Shown here one piece after another: positions 1-14,100 of a DNA stretch of 64,000 bases; within the stretch, counting starts at the first letter, position 1, and each line of letters opens with the position of its first letter. The stretch is from Ahaetulla prasina (lineage: Eukaryota > Chordata > Lepidosauria > Squamata > Colubridae), in the NCBI RefSeq assembly GCF_028640845.1, contig NC_080540.1:278085524-278149523 (forward strand). Reading direction: 5' to 3'. The position numbers were made by a program, and so were the translations under genes. Below the pieces are notes generated by a model, which was not told the origin of the DNA, made no database searches, and worked only from the letters and a program-made list of their open reading frames with translations.

Positions 1-388
1 GACCTGATTTCAGGTACATAGTTGTGAATTATAGTCCCTCTTCCATATTTTCTTTTTTCTTAAAAATTGAGATGGATCTCTGTTCTTCTCATCACTGAAA
101 CGTCTTCTCCAATGTGCTCATACTGAAGCCCATGAGTTTTGGTATTCATAAGAGGGAACTGCAATAAACAGCTACAATAAGCTATATACAGCAAAAAGTT
201 ATGGTTGTTTCATAAAGATTTCTTAATCAAGATATACTTCACTAGGTTCACCCAACATGCTGAGCCATAAATAATGGTTTATGAAGCTACAACATGCCAA
301 GCCAATATCAGACGAATTACATTATATATGAACTATTCTCTTGTGACAGTAAAAAGTTATTTTGGGAGAAGATTGTGCAAAAGCCAAT

Positions 389-459
<71 letters not shown>

Positions 460-479
460 GATAGATTGATGATAGAGAT

Positions 480-551
<72 letters not shown>

Positions 552-592
552 TTGATGATGGATGGATGGATGGATGGATGGATGGATGGATG

Positions 593-670
<78 letters not shown>

Positions 671-1203
671 GATGATAGATAGATAGATAGATTTACCATC
701 TTTATTATTGTAAATATTTCAAGGTGACAAACGTATCTAATGTTCTTTCCTCCCATTTTCTGATGACAACAACCCTGTGAGGTGGGTTGGCTGTCAGAAT
801 GACACTGGTCCAAAGTCACCCAACTGACTTTTATGCTAAGACAGAACTAGAACTCAAGGCCTCCTGATTTCAAATTGTCCTGTTTATGTATAAAATATAG
901 TGCTGAGGACTGGATGGATCTTGTTTTAATGTGGCTATTATGGCAGGCAGAATTGTATTAAGCATAGCTTTTTCTAGCATGGAAATAATGTGGAAAATAA
1001 TCCTTGATCAAGTGCAATTGTTAAAAACTTCTTTGAAAAAAAACCACATTCTGTGATTAAAAACATAAAAAGAGATTGCAGAAATCTTAATTAAACCTTT
1101 CCCAATAAACTATAAAACAGAATGGACCTTCACTTAAAAAACAAAATATATTTCAATGGGCTTTCTTCTTTTTCTTAACAAATTCACTTTTGTTGTTTTG
1201 CAG
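1..1203 (+). other. FYB1: FYB1 intron upstream of the first visible exon
   Basis: No exon is recognised before 1204, so this is the 3' part of an intron; the large N-terminal FYB1 exon must lie before the window. It contains the GATA microsatellite (389-692) and, at 996-1139, a 144-bp stretch that recurs at 5622-5765. It ends in a pyrimidine-rich tract and a CAG acceptor. Confidence 0.75.
389..692. repeat. GATA/GATG compound microsatellite (Bkm-like)
   Basis: About 300 bp of almost uninterrupted GATA tetramers, broken by a short GATG (GGAT) block near 555-592 and by a few GATGATA interruptions. The apparent reading frame of repeated Ile-Tyr-Leu-Ser residues on the minus strand is only the repeat translated. 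GATA arrays are the basis of the snake Bkm satellite; this copy is intronic. Confidence 0.95.
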
Positions 1204-1253
1204 AGGCCAAGAAAATGAAGAAAATTATGATGATGTTGGATTTGGTTCAGAAG
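1204..1253 (+). CDS. FYB1: FYB1 exon with NYDDVG motif
   Basis: A 50-nt exon with acceptor TTTTGCAG and donor AAG|GTAAGA. It enters with one base completing a codon, reads GQENEENYDDVGFGSE, and leaves one base. NYDDVG is a candidate SLP-76 SH2-binding tyrosine motif. It is the first coding exon recognisable in the window and is not part of the adjacent tandem duplication, which starts 27 bp after its donor. Confidence 0.88.
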
Positions 1254-4200
1254 GTAAGATAACCTATTATCATGGACAGAGGACATGTATGGGATCCATA
1301 ACAAATGAGAAATAAGTCAGGACTTTGGGTTCAAATGTATTGACAATCAAACTCTATAAGCCAACTTCGATGTTCACGTCTGCAGTTACAAAAAATGTGA
1401 TATCTTAATACACTGTCTTCCTCATTCTAGGATGCTCTGACATGTGTGCTGTTTCTTTGGTTTCCTTGGGTATGACCTGTCCATTTAGAGATCACGAAGA
1501 AGGACCTACAGGGTCCATCTTCTACTTCAAGCTCTCCCATAGCTAAGTCTGTTTTCATATAGATTGAATAAACAGCATCAGAAACAGACTGAGTACCATG
1601 CAAATTGCCTAAATCTAGTCTTTTCCACTATGATGAAAAGATCCAAAATACATTTTCCAAAGGATTTTTGAAGCATGTAAAGTATATAAGATAAACAATA
1701 GTGTAATTAAAGATGAAGGGGATTTTCTGATTAAGTACAAAGATTAATACTCCATTGCAGCATTCATGTTACATAATAAGCTAACATTTGATTTAGAGGA
1801 AGCTTTCATAGAATTGTTGTGGAATAGATAAAGAGTATAAGAAGTATAATTAAAAAAAATAGTGTCATAGAATTGTATCACAAGTCCATGTCTCTGGGCA
1901 ATGTATGGAACATCTCAAAGCAGGTTAAAACAGACAGCATTGGCATGACATCATTGCTTATATAGACCCACCCACCCCAATTCCCTTCCTTCCCACCCTG
2001 CTGCCCCCTAACCCCCCCATACACCATTAGCTAACAAGGGCTACCCATGACTTGGTATTTTGATTGCTAGACTGCAAAATAATGCAATGCAATTGTTTTC
2101 CCTTTTTATCCATTAGATACTGGAAATGCAGATGAAGTAAGTATTACCCTTCATAATCTACAAATGTGTGTGTGTGTATGTGTGTATGCTACCAGTTCTG
2201 GAGAACTGGTAGTGGAAATTTTGAATAGTTCAGAGAACCAGTAGTAAAAATTCTGACTGACCCCGCCCCCATCTATTCTCTGCCTCCCAAATCCCAGCTG
2301 ATCGGGAGGAAATGGGAATTTTGCAGTATCCTTCCCTTGGATTGGGGAGGGAATGGAGATTTTACAGTATCCTTCCTCTGCCATGCCCACCAAGCCACAC
2401 CTACCAAGCCATGCCATGCCCACCAAGCCACCCCCACAGAACCTGTAGTAAAAAAATTTGAAGCCCACCACTGGTATGTATGTGTATAAATACATACATG
2501 TGTATATGTGTGTGTATACATACTTTTCACTATTCTTAATTTTAGTAAACACTAAAACTTTATATATACACTTTTCGCTACTCTTAATTTTCAGTAAAAA
2601 CTAAAACTTTTTTTTCCTTTTCATAAAATCAGAACAGTGATGGAGAAATGTATGAAGACATAAATGAGATGAGGTATGAAAAAGATATATAAAGTGGGCC
2701 TCTGAGCATATTATAATAATCACAGCTATTATTAAATCATGACCACAATTAAAAGTTTATTTATTATTTATTTATTTATTTGTCACAACAGTATATATAA
2801 GCATAAGCATGAAAATAGGACATGTATGGGATCCATAACAAATGAGAAATAAGTCAGGACTTTGGGTTCAAATGTATTGACAATCAAACTCTATAAGCCA
2901 ACTTCGATGTTCACGTCTGCAGTTACAAAAAATGTGATATCTTAATACACTGTCTTCCTCATTCTAGGATGCTCTGACATGTGTGCTGTTTCTTTGGTTT
3001 CCTTGGGTATGACCTGTCCATTTAGAGATCACGAAGAAGGACCTACAGGGTCCATCTTCTACTTCAAGCTCTCCCATAGCTAAGTCTGTTTTCATATAGA
3101 TTGAATAAACAGCATCAGAAACAGACTGAGTACCATGCAAATTGCCTAAATCTAGTCTTTTCCACTATGATGAAAAGATCCAAAATACATTTTCCAAAGG
3201 ATTTTTGAAGCATGTAAAGTATATAAGATAAACAATAGTGTAATTAAAGATGAAGGGGATTTTCTGATTAAGTACAAAGATTAATACTCCATTGCAGCAT
3301 TCATGTTACATAATAAGCTAACATTTGATTTAGAGGAAGCTTTCATAGAATTGTTGTGGAATAGATAAAGAGTATAAGAAGTATAATTAAAAAAAATAGT
3401 GTCATAGAATTGTATCACAAGTCCATGTCTCTGGGCAATGTATGGAACATCTCAAAGCAGGTTAAAACAGACAGCATTGGCATGACATCATTGCTTATAT
3501 AGACCCACCCACCCCAATTCCCTTCCTTCCCACCCTGCTGCCCCCTAACCCCCCCATACACCATTAGCTAACAAGGGCTACCCATGACTTGGTATTTTGA
3601 TTGCTAGACTGCAAAATAATGCAATGCAATTGTTTTCCCTTTTTATCCATTAGATACTGGAAATGCAGATGAAGTAAGTATTACCCTTCATAATCTACAA
3701 ATGTGTGTGTGTGTATGTGTGTATGCTACCAGTTCTGGAGAACTGGTAGTGGAAATTTTGAATAGTTCAGAGAACCAGTAGTAAAAATTCTGACTGACCC
3801 CGCCCCCATCTATTCTCTGCCTCCCAAATCCCAGCTGATCGGGAGGAAATGGGAATTTTGCAGTATCCTTCCCTTGGATTGGGGAGGGAATGGAGATTTT
3901 ACAGTATCCTTCCTCTGCCATGCCCACCAAGCCACACCTACCAAGCCATGCCATGCCCACCAAGCCACACCCACAGAACCAGTAGTAAAAAAATTTGAAA
4001 CCCACCACTGGTATGTATGTGTGTATAAATACATACATGTGTATATATGTGTGTGTATACATACTTTTCACTATTCTTAATTTTTAGTAAACACTAAAAC
4101 TTTATATATACACTTTTCGCTACTCTTAATTTTCAGTAAAAACTAAAACTTTTTTTTCCTTTTCATAAAATCAGAACAGTGATGGAGAAATGTATGAAGA

Positions 4201-7200
4201 CATAAATGAGATGAGGTATGAAAAAGATATATAAAGTGGGCCTCTGAGCATATTATAATAATCACAGCTATTATTAAATCATGACCACAATTAAAAGTTT
4301 ATTTATTATTTATTTATTTATTTGTCACAACAGTATATATAAGCATAAGCATGAAAATAACTATATAATATATACGCATATATATGAGCATAAGTATGTA
4401 ATAACTATATTAATTGGATATAATGAAAGGAAACAATAGGACAGGAACAGTAGGCACTTTTGTGCTCTTATGCACGCCCCTTATAGACCTCTTAGGAATG
4501 GAGTGAGGTCAATAGTAGAAAGTTTTTGGTTAAAGCTTTGGGGATTTTGAGAAGAGACCACAGAGTCAGGTAATGTGTTCCAAGCCCTTCTGTTATAGAA
4601 GTCATATTTTCTGCAATCAAGATTGAAACGGTTAACATTCAGTTTAAATCTATTGTTTGCTCTTATATTGTTATGATTGAAGCTGAAGTAGTCTTTAACA
4701 GGAAGGACATTGCAATAGATGATTCTATGAGTTAAACACAGGTCCTGTCGAAGGCGGCGGAGTTCTAAGTTTTCTAAATTCAGGATTTCAAGTCTGGTGG
4801 CATAAGGTATTTTGTTGTATTCAGAGGAGTGGAGAACTCTTCTTGTAAAATATTTCTGGACACGTTCAATTGTATTGATGTCTGAAATGTGGTATGGGTT
4901 CCAGACAGGCGAGCTGTATTCAAGAATTGGTCTAGCAAATGTTTTATAAGCTCTGGTTAGTAGTGTAGTGTTTCTGGAGAAGAAGCTATGTAAGATTAGG
5001 TTTACAACTCTTAAAGCCTTTTTTGCGATGTAGTTGCAGTGGGCTTTGGCACTTAGATCATTGGATATGAAAACTCCAGGGTCTTTAACAGGGTGGGGGT
5101 CATCTGTAAGGTAATGTCCATCAAGTTTGTATTTAGTGTTTAGATTCTTTTTTCCAATGTGTAAGACAGAGCATTTGCTGGTTGAGATTTGGAGTTGCCA
5201 AGTTTTTGACCATTCTGACACAAAGTCAAGGTCTTTTTGAAGGGTAGCTGTATTGTTGGTAGTGTTAAATATTTTGACATCGTCAGCAAAGAGAACACAA
5301 TTACTTTTAATATGTTAACAGAGATCATTAATGTATAATATAAAGAGTGTTGTTATTTGCAAAAAAGTTATTTGCAAAAAGATCCAAAAAAAATGTAAAG
5401 CTCCACTTGAGGCATTCTAGGCATGAATTCTGTTTACCAATGTCCAATATATCCTGATCACTTTTTTTTTCTTGCACATTTTAGAGGCTTGTGCTCGAAC
5501 TTTGAATAAGTCCATTTGCTTTTAGCTATGTCAATATTTCTTGAATTACAAAAGGCTGGAAAGAATTACATTGTGAATGCATTAAATGGCCAAAAGTGTA
5601 AACAGTCTATTTTAATATTTTAATAATCCTTGTTCAAGTGCAAGTGTTAAAAACTTCCTAGAAAAAGAACCACATTCTGTGATTAAAAACATAAAAAGAG
5701 ATTGCAGAAATCTTAATTAAACCTTTCCCAATAAACTATAAAACAGAATGGACTTTCACTTAAAATTCATTTTTCATTTTCAGGTTGCACCACTATTGTT
5801 TTCCTTTTTTAAAAAAATTCAGGAGAGCTGAAAACCGATCCATTGCTTCATGTGAAGATTGTCTGCCCTATGCAAGCAGACTAATTTTTCCTGGTCATAA
5901 TCTGAATTTAGGTTTTGTAGGGGGTTTAGGTCAGGTCAGTATTTTCCATTTACAAGTGGAGGAGGAGGTACTGGGTGAGTGTGATGGTTGGGGGAATAGA
6001 AGGAAGACTTGCAGCTTGAACAATGGTCTGATAAGAGGCAACTTGGTTTGCAAATGGGGGAAAACCCTGAGAAGTGATTCAGAAGGGACCTCTCTGGTTT
6101 TCTGGAGACTAAAAAGAGAGAAAAATCCATAGTCTTGCAAGATAGATGTTAGCCCTTAAAGACAGCCCAGACAACAACTACAACCAGGAGCATCAACACG
6201 GTTTTTAATGTAAAGTTACATTAAACAGAATATTGCAAAATTCTTCCTTCCTCTCTTTTTTGTTAAGTGTTCCTTTTTGAAGAACAAGGGCTTTTAAGCC
6301 AACTGGAGAACTTGGCAATTTTATCTCTGAAATTTGATAGCATAATCAAGAAGAAATTTTGGGATAACCCAAAAGCAGTTAGGCCTTGGAATTTGGCTGG
6401 TTACAAAATACTGGAGTTGACTGACAATCAGGATGATTAAGAAAACAGATTGTTACTCAATTTACTGGTCCTTCCAGTAAAAGTGAGGTTGTATACAGGA
6501 AATGTTGATACAAAATCCCCTATTTAGAATATCAAAAATAGCAGATGTAAGCAGTAGCAAGATTTACTAACTTCAGTAGGTTGGTTGTCAACATCCCCTC
6601 ATCCAGTGGTGGTATTCACTTACTTTCGCTACTGGTTTCGCAAATGTGAGTGCTAGCCCAATAAAGCGAATTGCCGAGCCTCAGCTGTTCTGAAATGCAA
6701 TGCACTTGCATAGAGTGCAAGTTTGGGGTGCGTGTGAGCAAAGCGAGCACACGTGGGCCAAGCATGCGCGAAGTGAACTGGTTGTAACACTGGTTGAAAC
6801 CCACCACTGTGGTACATATCTGATTCCAGAGATCTTGCTAAGTCTTCCCCTTTCTTCAAAATTGTGAGCTGTACCTCAAATAGAACCACAAATTTTTAAA
6901 AAGAAACACCCTTTGGGGTCAATTCATCTTTACAGCTGAATAGCATATTAAGTCTCCTTCTTCTTATTTTGCAGATTTACACCTCAAGAAGAGGGAAAAA
7001 AGAAAGAGAAGGAGGAAAAGAAAAAATCTGATCAAAAGAAAGAACAAAGGGATAAGGATAAAAAGGAGCAAGAACTCAGAAAGAAATTCAAGGTAAAACT
7101 TCTTTCAAGAAGGTCATGCAAAGAATATATATATGACAGCCATTTGACTGGGACGGTATAATGTTTCCTGCCTTGGGCGGGGGTTGGATTAGAAGACACC

Positions 7201-10200
7201 CCCTCACACACAAGGACCCTTCCAGTCTATAATTCTATGTTCTGTGTTTTTAAAGTTGCTAAAATAGCCACTTGGTATTTTTACTTAACAGCAAAAGTTA
7301 ATATTTTAATGCCTGCTTAATCAAGTGAGTTAACCAAATTCATAGCAATAGCATTTAGATTTATATACTGCTCTATAGTGTTTTACATCACTCCCTGAGC
7401 AGTTTACAATATCAGCATGTTGTCCCCAACAATCGGGATCCTGATTTTACCAACCTCGGAAGGATGGAAGGCTGAGTCAACCTTGGGCTGGTCACGTTCG
7501 AACTCCAGACTGTAGGCAGAGTTAGTTCGCAAGACTGCATTCTAATCACTGCGCCAGCAGGGCTCAGCAGATATTAATAGCACAATGTTATAAATAATTG
7601 AAAAATACGAGGAGCTAACAGAGAATGTCTGGAATTTTGAGATCATGTTGTGTGTTTTCATAAAATGGCTGTCTTCTGGTTGAGTTGCCATGGTAGATGG
7701 GTTCAGTCACAAAACCTCTAATTACTATAAAGTTAATTGATGAAGTTGATCTTCACCACAACCTCTAGCTTTCCAAGATGGTCTCTATTAACTCCATTGA
7801 CATTTGTTCCTTTTCCACATAAAAGCACTAAGCTCCGACCCCAGCTATTTTTATGTTTTGAAAATATTTCTGGAACTTATGTGGCAGCCAAAGGAAATTT
7901 TATGGAAATGAAGATGACTTTTTAGCATGTTGGTTCTTCATTTATGGAGTTGTTTTAATTAAAAGAATTTAAAGAACCTGGTGGAGACCAAGGAATATTT
8001 TGTACCATGGGTATCTGGTGGCCTTATCACAAGTTATCTAGCAGAAATTGCCATTTCATTTTTCTTTTGATTTTTGATTCCATCAACTCCCAGATATTAA
8101 TTAATGTTAATTAACTAATCAAACTTAATTAGTTTGATTTAAGTAGTTTAAATAGTTAAGATAAACTTAACTAGCAAATTTTCTTCATTACTTACACCTG
8201 TGAAAAATAACAAAGACAGCTCATTCAATAAGAGGTATATAATAGTCATAGTCCATATTTCACATAAATCCACTCCTCTAACCTCAGTATCTGTCAATTA
8301 ACCATTTGTAAACGAGTTCCCATGTTATAAAATATTCCGAGTTCTCTTTTCCTTTGATTTTTAGAGTTAACCTATCCATTTCTGCACATTCCAGAATTTT
8401 TTGGATTATATTATCATCTGTAGGGGTTTATATGAAATATGGACTACATGAGAGAAAAAAACTGATGAGTAAATATTTTGATGGTTATATAATCAATACT
8501 ATAATGGGAGATAGTATATTTTTCAATAAAAATTGATATTATGATTTATATGATTATAATAATTATGGTGATGTTTATATGTTAACATTTTTGGACACCT
8601 AGAAAATACACTGTTCAGCATAGAAATGGAATATGTGATACAAAACAATAAAAAATATTTATTAAAAAAATAGTCATAGTCCATTGAATCAGATGCTGGA
8701 GTTTTTTTGTCTTTATTGTTCTATTGGGGGGAAAAACCCCAAAATGGCCATGTGAATACTTGACACTGTATGGTCACAGTCATTCTAGGAAGTGCTCCAG
8801 ATCAACGTCTGAACAGAACCTTATACTTCTGTAAGCATGTCAGGTATTTTTGGTGGGGGAAAAAACCCCAATATCCTTGTCATTTCATGCATTTTCAAAA
8901 GGGAACTGAGTGTTCCTCCATCCCATTCCAAGGAAGGACAGAAGAACACTACTGACATTTTGTTCCCACTTGAATTTTCCCCTCAGCCGGTTAAAAAAAA
9001 ACAACCAACCTTGATTCAGAGGACACAACCAAGGGAGGTTATCAAAGCAGAACTTCTAAGCTTCTTTACTACAGGAAAGAGAGAGTGCATAAAGCCCATG
9101 GGATGGAGAGGTCTCATTCTCATAACAAACACGTTTTAGTATTATATTTAGTATTATCTTCAAGCTATGATTTGGTTTTCTCTTTCTCTCACTCTCCCTA
9201 AGTACTCAAACCTAACTGCCTATCTTCATCTTTTATGTAGCTAGAAGGTCCCATTGAAGTTATTCACCAGGCACGAGCTTCCACAGACTTCAAAGGAGGA
9301 AAGTATGATCTGTCATTCAAACAAGGAGATCTAATTGAAATACTTCGTATCACAGACAATCCAGAAGGGAAATGGTTAGGAAGATTAAAAGACTCATGTA
9401 GGTATACTATAATGGGAGATAGTATATTTTTCAATAAAAATTGATATTATGATTTATATGATTATAATAATTATGGTGATGTTTATATGTTAACATTTTT
9501 GGACACCTAGAAAATACACTGTTCAGCATAGAAATGGAATATGTGATACAAAACAATAAAAAATATTTATTAAAAAAATAGTCATAGTCCATTGAATCAG
9601 ATGCTGGAGTTTTTTTGTCTTTATTGTTCTATTGGGGGGAAAAACCCCAAAATGGCCATGTGAATACTTGACACTGTATGGTCACAGTCATTCTAGGAAG
9701 TGCTCCAGATCAACGTCTGAACAGAACCTTATACTTCTGTAAGCATGTCAGGTATTTTTGGTGGGGGAAAAAACCCCAATATCCTTGTCATTTCATGCAT
9801 TTTCAAAAGGGAACTGAGTGTTCCTCCATCCCATTCCAAGGAAGGACAGAAGAACACTACTGACATTTTGTTCCCACTTGAATTTTCCCCTCAGCCGGTT
9901 AAAAAAAAACAACCAACCTTGATTCAGAGGACACAACCAAGGGAGGTTATCAAAGCAGAACTTCTAAGCTTCTTTACTACAGGAAAGAGAGAGTGCATAA
10001 AGCCCATGGGATGGAGAGGTCTCATTCTCATAACAAACACGTTTTAGTATTATATTTAGTATTATCTTTCAAGCTATGATTTGGTTTTCTCTTTCTCTCA
10101 CTCTCCCTAAGTACTCAAACCTAACTGCCTATCTTCATCTTTTATGTAGCTAGAAGGTCCCATTGAAGTTATTCACCAGGCACGAGCTTCCACAGACTTC

Positions 10201-10652
10201 AAAGGAGGAAAGTATGATCTGTCATTCAAACAAGGAGATCTAATTGAAATACTTCGTATCACAGACAATCCAGAAGGGAAATGGTTAGGAAGATTAAAAG
10301 ACTCATGTAGGTATACTATAATGTGTGGAAATTAAGAGAATTTATGCTAACATAATGATGAAAGAATATGAATTTTCCCAAGGATATAGTTCTTGTATCT
10401 CTGCATTTGCTTCTGTATGTATTGCATTTATTTATGTATTACATTTATTTATTTATTTTAATTTAATGTATATGGCCATCCATCTCACACATGATGACTT
10501 TGGGCAGTGTACAATAAAACCAAAAATTGAAACTTATTATAAAACCATTTAAAACATGTAAATACTAAAACATAAATAAGAACAAGATCTTTTCAAAATC
10601 AGAATGTTATACATGGGGAGCCAAGGGACAGGCTCCCTGCTACCTCATGAAA

Positions 10653-10692
<40 letters not shown>

Positions 10693-11066
10693 ACACACAC
10701 ACATTTTGCGGGCTTTCCGGAAGACCATAAGGGTCAGGGTCAACCTCAACTCAGGGAGTAGTTTCAAAGAACGAGTGCCATGGCAGAAACAGTTCATCTT
10801 CTAGGTTCCCTCCTTAACTGAGAGGGCCCAAAATATGTCTGTCCTGCCAAATCTTTGCTGTTCTCTCCTGCCATATTATTGCTGTTCTTGCTCATCCCAC
10901 TTCTAGAATTGTGAGAAATTCTAATAGCAATAGCACTTGGACTTATATACCGCTTCACAGTGTTTTAGAGCCCTCTCTATGGGCATGCGTGCCATCACCC
11001 CAGCCCAGTTCCATCGCGTTTCTCCCACAGGGAGGAGAGAGGGAGGGAGGGAGGGAGGGAGGGAGG

Positions 11067-11112
<46 letters not shown>

Positions 11113-14100
11113 GAGAGAGGTGGAAGGGAAAGAGAGAGGGGGGGAAGGAAAGAGAAAAATGATATTACAAAAGTTTTCAAAATATTTCAAAAAGCAGAAA
11201 AAAAATCAAGAGACATAAGAGTGCATTTATTATGGTTTTTTTAGAACAATTAGCTGAACTCTGCCTTGTTTGTCATTATTTTAGGTAGTAAAATTTCATT
11301 ATTCAGGTTAAATAGCTGTATTAGCACTTTGTGATAAATAAGTGGGTTTTGGGTTGCAGTTTGGGCACTTGGTCTCTAAAACCATTCACTATAACCATTC
11401 AGAAGGAACAAATGCATAGGCTGGCTCATAAAGACAGGGGGTTACTCCCAAATCCCTCCCTTTCTCTTTAAGAAGAAAATGGTTTGTCCTTCTAAAGCAG
11501 GGTGAAACATCTACCCTTCACCTCAGATTTAAGGTAGAATTTGCACAAATCACATATTGATGAAGACACAGTTTCAGCAGTTCTTTATACTTTAGAGAAA
11601 TAGGAAGATGCTACTCAAGAACTGTAATCTTTATTTATATTGATGTGCATGTTTATATCTACTCTGATGTTTATTATATTTATACAAATCGTAGCTATTA
11701 TGTGTTGGATGCTTCTTGGGATCTCGGATCAGCTGAACCATCATAGCCTACGATCTTCTCAAAACTTTTTTTATGGGAGATTCTGTTATAGCACTCTTAG
11801 CAATGTTAATACCTTTGTATTTTTAACTTTCTCTACCATGTGAGTACCTATTTTTGCTTTTTTTTCATAGTTAAGTCTTGTGATGTTGATCTAAATCTCA
11901 AGGAAGAGTTCCCTTTGTCTTACACTCTTTGTACTACAGGTGTAGGTGGACATGCTACAGAATTAATTTTATTTTTATCAGCTTTTCTTTCAAGGCCATA
12001 TAATGCATAGATTGTGGATGATCTTCCTATCTCACATGCTGGGCTTAAGAGGGTTTATTATGCTAACATTTGGTATTCATAAAATTGTACCTGGACTGTC
12101 TTGCTTCAGATTACAGATAAGAGGTTACATAATGGAAAAATATTATGTACAATGTTTCTAGAACATTAATATAGGAAGGAGAAAGATCCTAATTCAATTT
12201 TTCCTGTGATAAACTTGATTTCCATGTACTATGTCTTATTTATTTCTCTATGGAAAAAACATAAACCAGAGAACCCTGGTACTGACCAAAATCAAATTTA
12301 TAATCTCATCTATAATCTCATCTGAAAAACAGTGCAATTATTTTTCTAATTCGGGTAAGGTATATTCTGCATCTGTTGAATTAGCAGGATTTCACTATCT
12401 CTTTGTCCTATACCACAATACATTTTGCATGATGATTTTTCAGTTCCTAGATGTGTCTTTTTATACTGGAGCAACCATATCACCAAATGATATTTGTTTT
12501 AGATGGCTACATTAAAACTACCATGGTGGCAATTGACTACGATACATTAAAAAGGAAGCCACGGCCTCCCGTGCACGTTCAGTCAAAGCACCCAGACAGT
12601 GATCAAGAAGTATATGATGATGTTGGAGACCAAGACAGTATCAGCAGGTATGTCACATATTTGTGAATAAAGTGATGAGCACCCCATCTAAACCCTAAAT
12701 ACTATCATCAGTTCTGTGTAGTCCAATCTCTTGTGCTGATTCATCCTTCCACATCTTTAGACACTCCCCAACCTGTTTTTTCCAGAGGACTATAACAACT
12801 GTACACTACTAGTGCCACTAAAATTGGCTTTTCAAAAAAAGTGCATATTTTAATTCCAAATGAGTAATAAATGGGAAGCTGACATTGCTGTAAAGCACGC
12901 TTTGCCTTTTGAATCCGGATTGTTGCACAGCCTTAGTTCACTTTAAGGAAAGATGTCATATCTGACCCAGCCACTAAAACAGCCATTGGCTAGATTTGCA
13001 TAGCACACTGGCTAGAATGTAGCCAGCTTTGTGCCAATAATCTGTAGAATAAAACCATGGATCAGCTAAACATCTGTAAGCATGTTGTACAAACAAAACT
13101 GTTCTGTATAGAACACCCTTGTATCAACCCATGACAGGTTCTTAAAATTCCTAAGATCACTATTGGTCCAAAAAATATTGTCATTTTTCTCAGCAAAGAG
13201 TTATAGAGATTAGCAACAGTATGAAAATAATTGATGAGAGTGATCAACCCTTAACGTGACTTTGCATGTTTGTGAAAATGCATCTGGTTTTCTTTCCATT
13301 CAATGTTTTGTTTTTCTTTGTTTGTTTTATGGACAAAGCGGAAGTCAGAGTGCCGTGGGAGGTGAGTTCTCCTTTTTATTAAAGTCTTGAAATAATGATC
13401 ATCTCTAACATCGTATTGTTCTTTTGTGATGCTCTTTTTCACAGTAGAAACTAGAATTGATCCATGTGAAGCATAATCTGTATTTCCAATAATGCCTTTG
13501 GGCCCCGATGTAGATCCTAGAGGCATTCTTGGAAAATAAAATAGTGGGTGGTTATTGTGCAAGGCTTTGTTTATCTTTAAGTATATGAGGAGATTGTGAC
13601 TGACCAACCAACTATTGTTGTCCTCAAAAGGTTGGAAGCCCTTCAGTTTTAGTTTGTTTGTCAGCCATTCCAGAATGACTAAGCTGTGATTTCTACATCT
13701 GTTTGAATGTTAGTCATATCAATGATTTGCCTAATAATGACTGACAGAATTAACCCCAAATGTTTGAATTCACATAAGATTCTCAACTACAAACAATGGA
13801 TGACCAAGTAACTGGAGTAGTTTAGAATGGGAGCAGCTCCATCTTAAGAAAATAATCTCAAAATAAGATGATGTCATAACATTTCACCAGTTTTATTTCA
13901 GAGTAAAATGATGACTCAAGTTTATAACAATTGGAAAATGACCTGTTTGTACAAGAAAAAAAAATCAATCAATTCATATATTAATGCTCCCTTTACTAAA
14001 ATGTTTAACAAATCAAAACTTCTCTCTCTGACTTCCAAGCAAAGTCAGAAAAGTTTGCCATGTGCTAAATATTCAGGGTAAATGCCTTTATTCTTTAAAC

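Larger units (their letters stand above)
1281..2817 (+). repeat. Intragenic tandem duplication 1, copy 1
   Basis: This roughly 1.54-kb unit is repeated head-to-tail at 2818-4359. Both copies begin GGACATGTATGGGATCC and end inside the 3' tail of a minus-strand LINE (..AAGCATGAAAATA). By eye they differ by only a few substitutions, one homopolymer change and small CA/TG-repeat length changes near the embedded hAT-like element. Only a 1-bp match is seen at the junction. Each copy contains the 20-nt and 41-nt FYB1 exons. Confidence 0.95.
2818..4359 (+). repeat. Intragenic tandem duplication 1, copy 2
   Basis: Second copy of the unit at 1281-2817, about 5 bp longer because of CA/TG-repeat and homopolymer length differences. 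Beyond 4359 the LINE that supplied the right end continues, whereas copy 1 switches at that point back to the unit's start. Confidence 0.95.

Noticed and set aside
85..110. GAAACGTC at 98-105, the same octamer as in the hammerhead-like elements
   Set aside because: No CTGANGA and no stem II precede it on this strand, so it is a chance octamer.
389..692. CRISPR-like array
   Set aside because: Uniform tetranucleotide repeat without spacers, in a vertebrate genome.
322..819. Repetitive Ile-Tyr-Leu-Ser protein
   Set aside because: Translation of GATA microsatellite.
8770..10047. Two identical pairs of open frames (61 and 100 codons) at 8770-9139 and 9678-10047
   Set aside because: They repeat only because the intron segment is duplicated. 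They lie in intron sequence upstream of the 157-nt exon and have no family resemblance.
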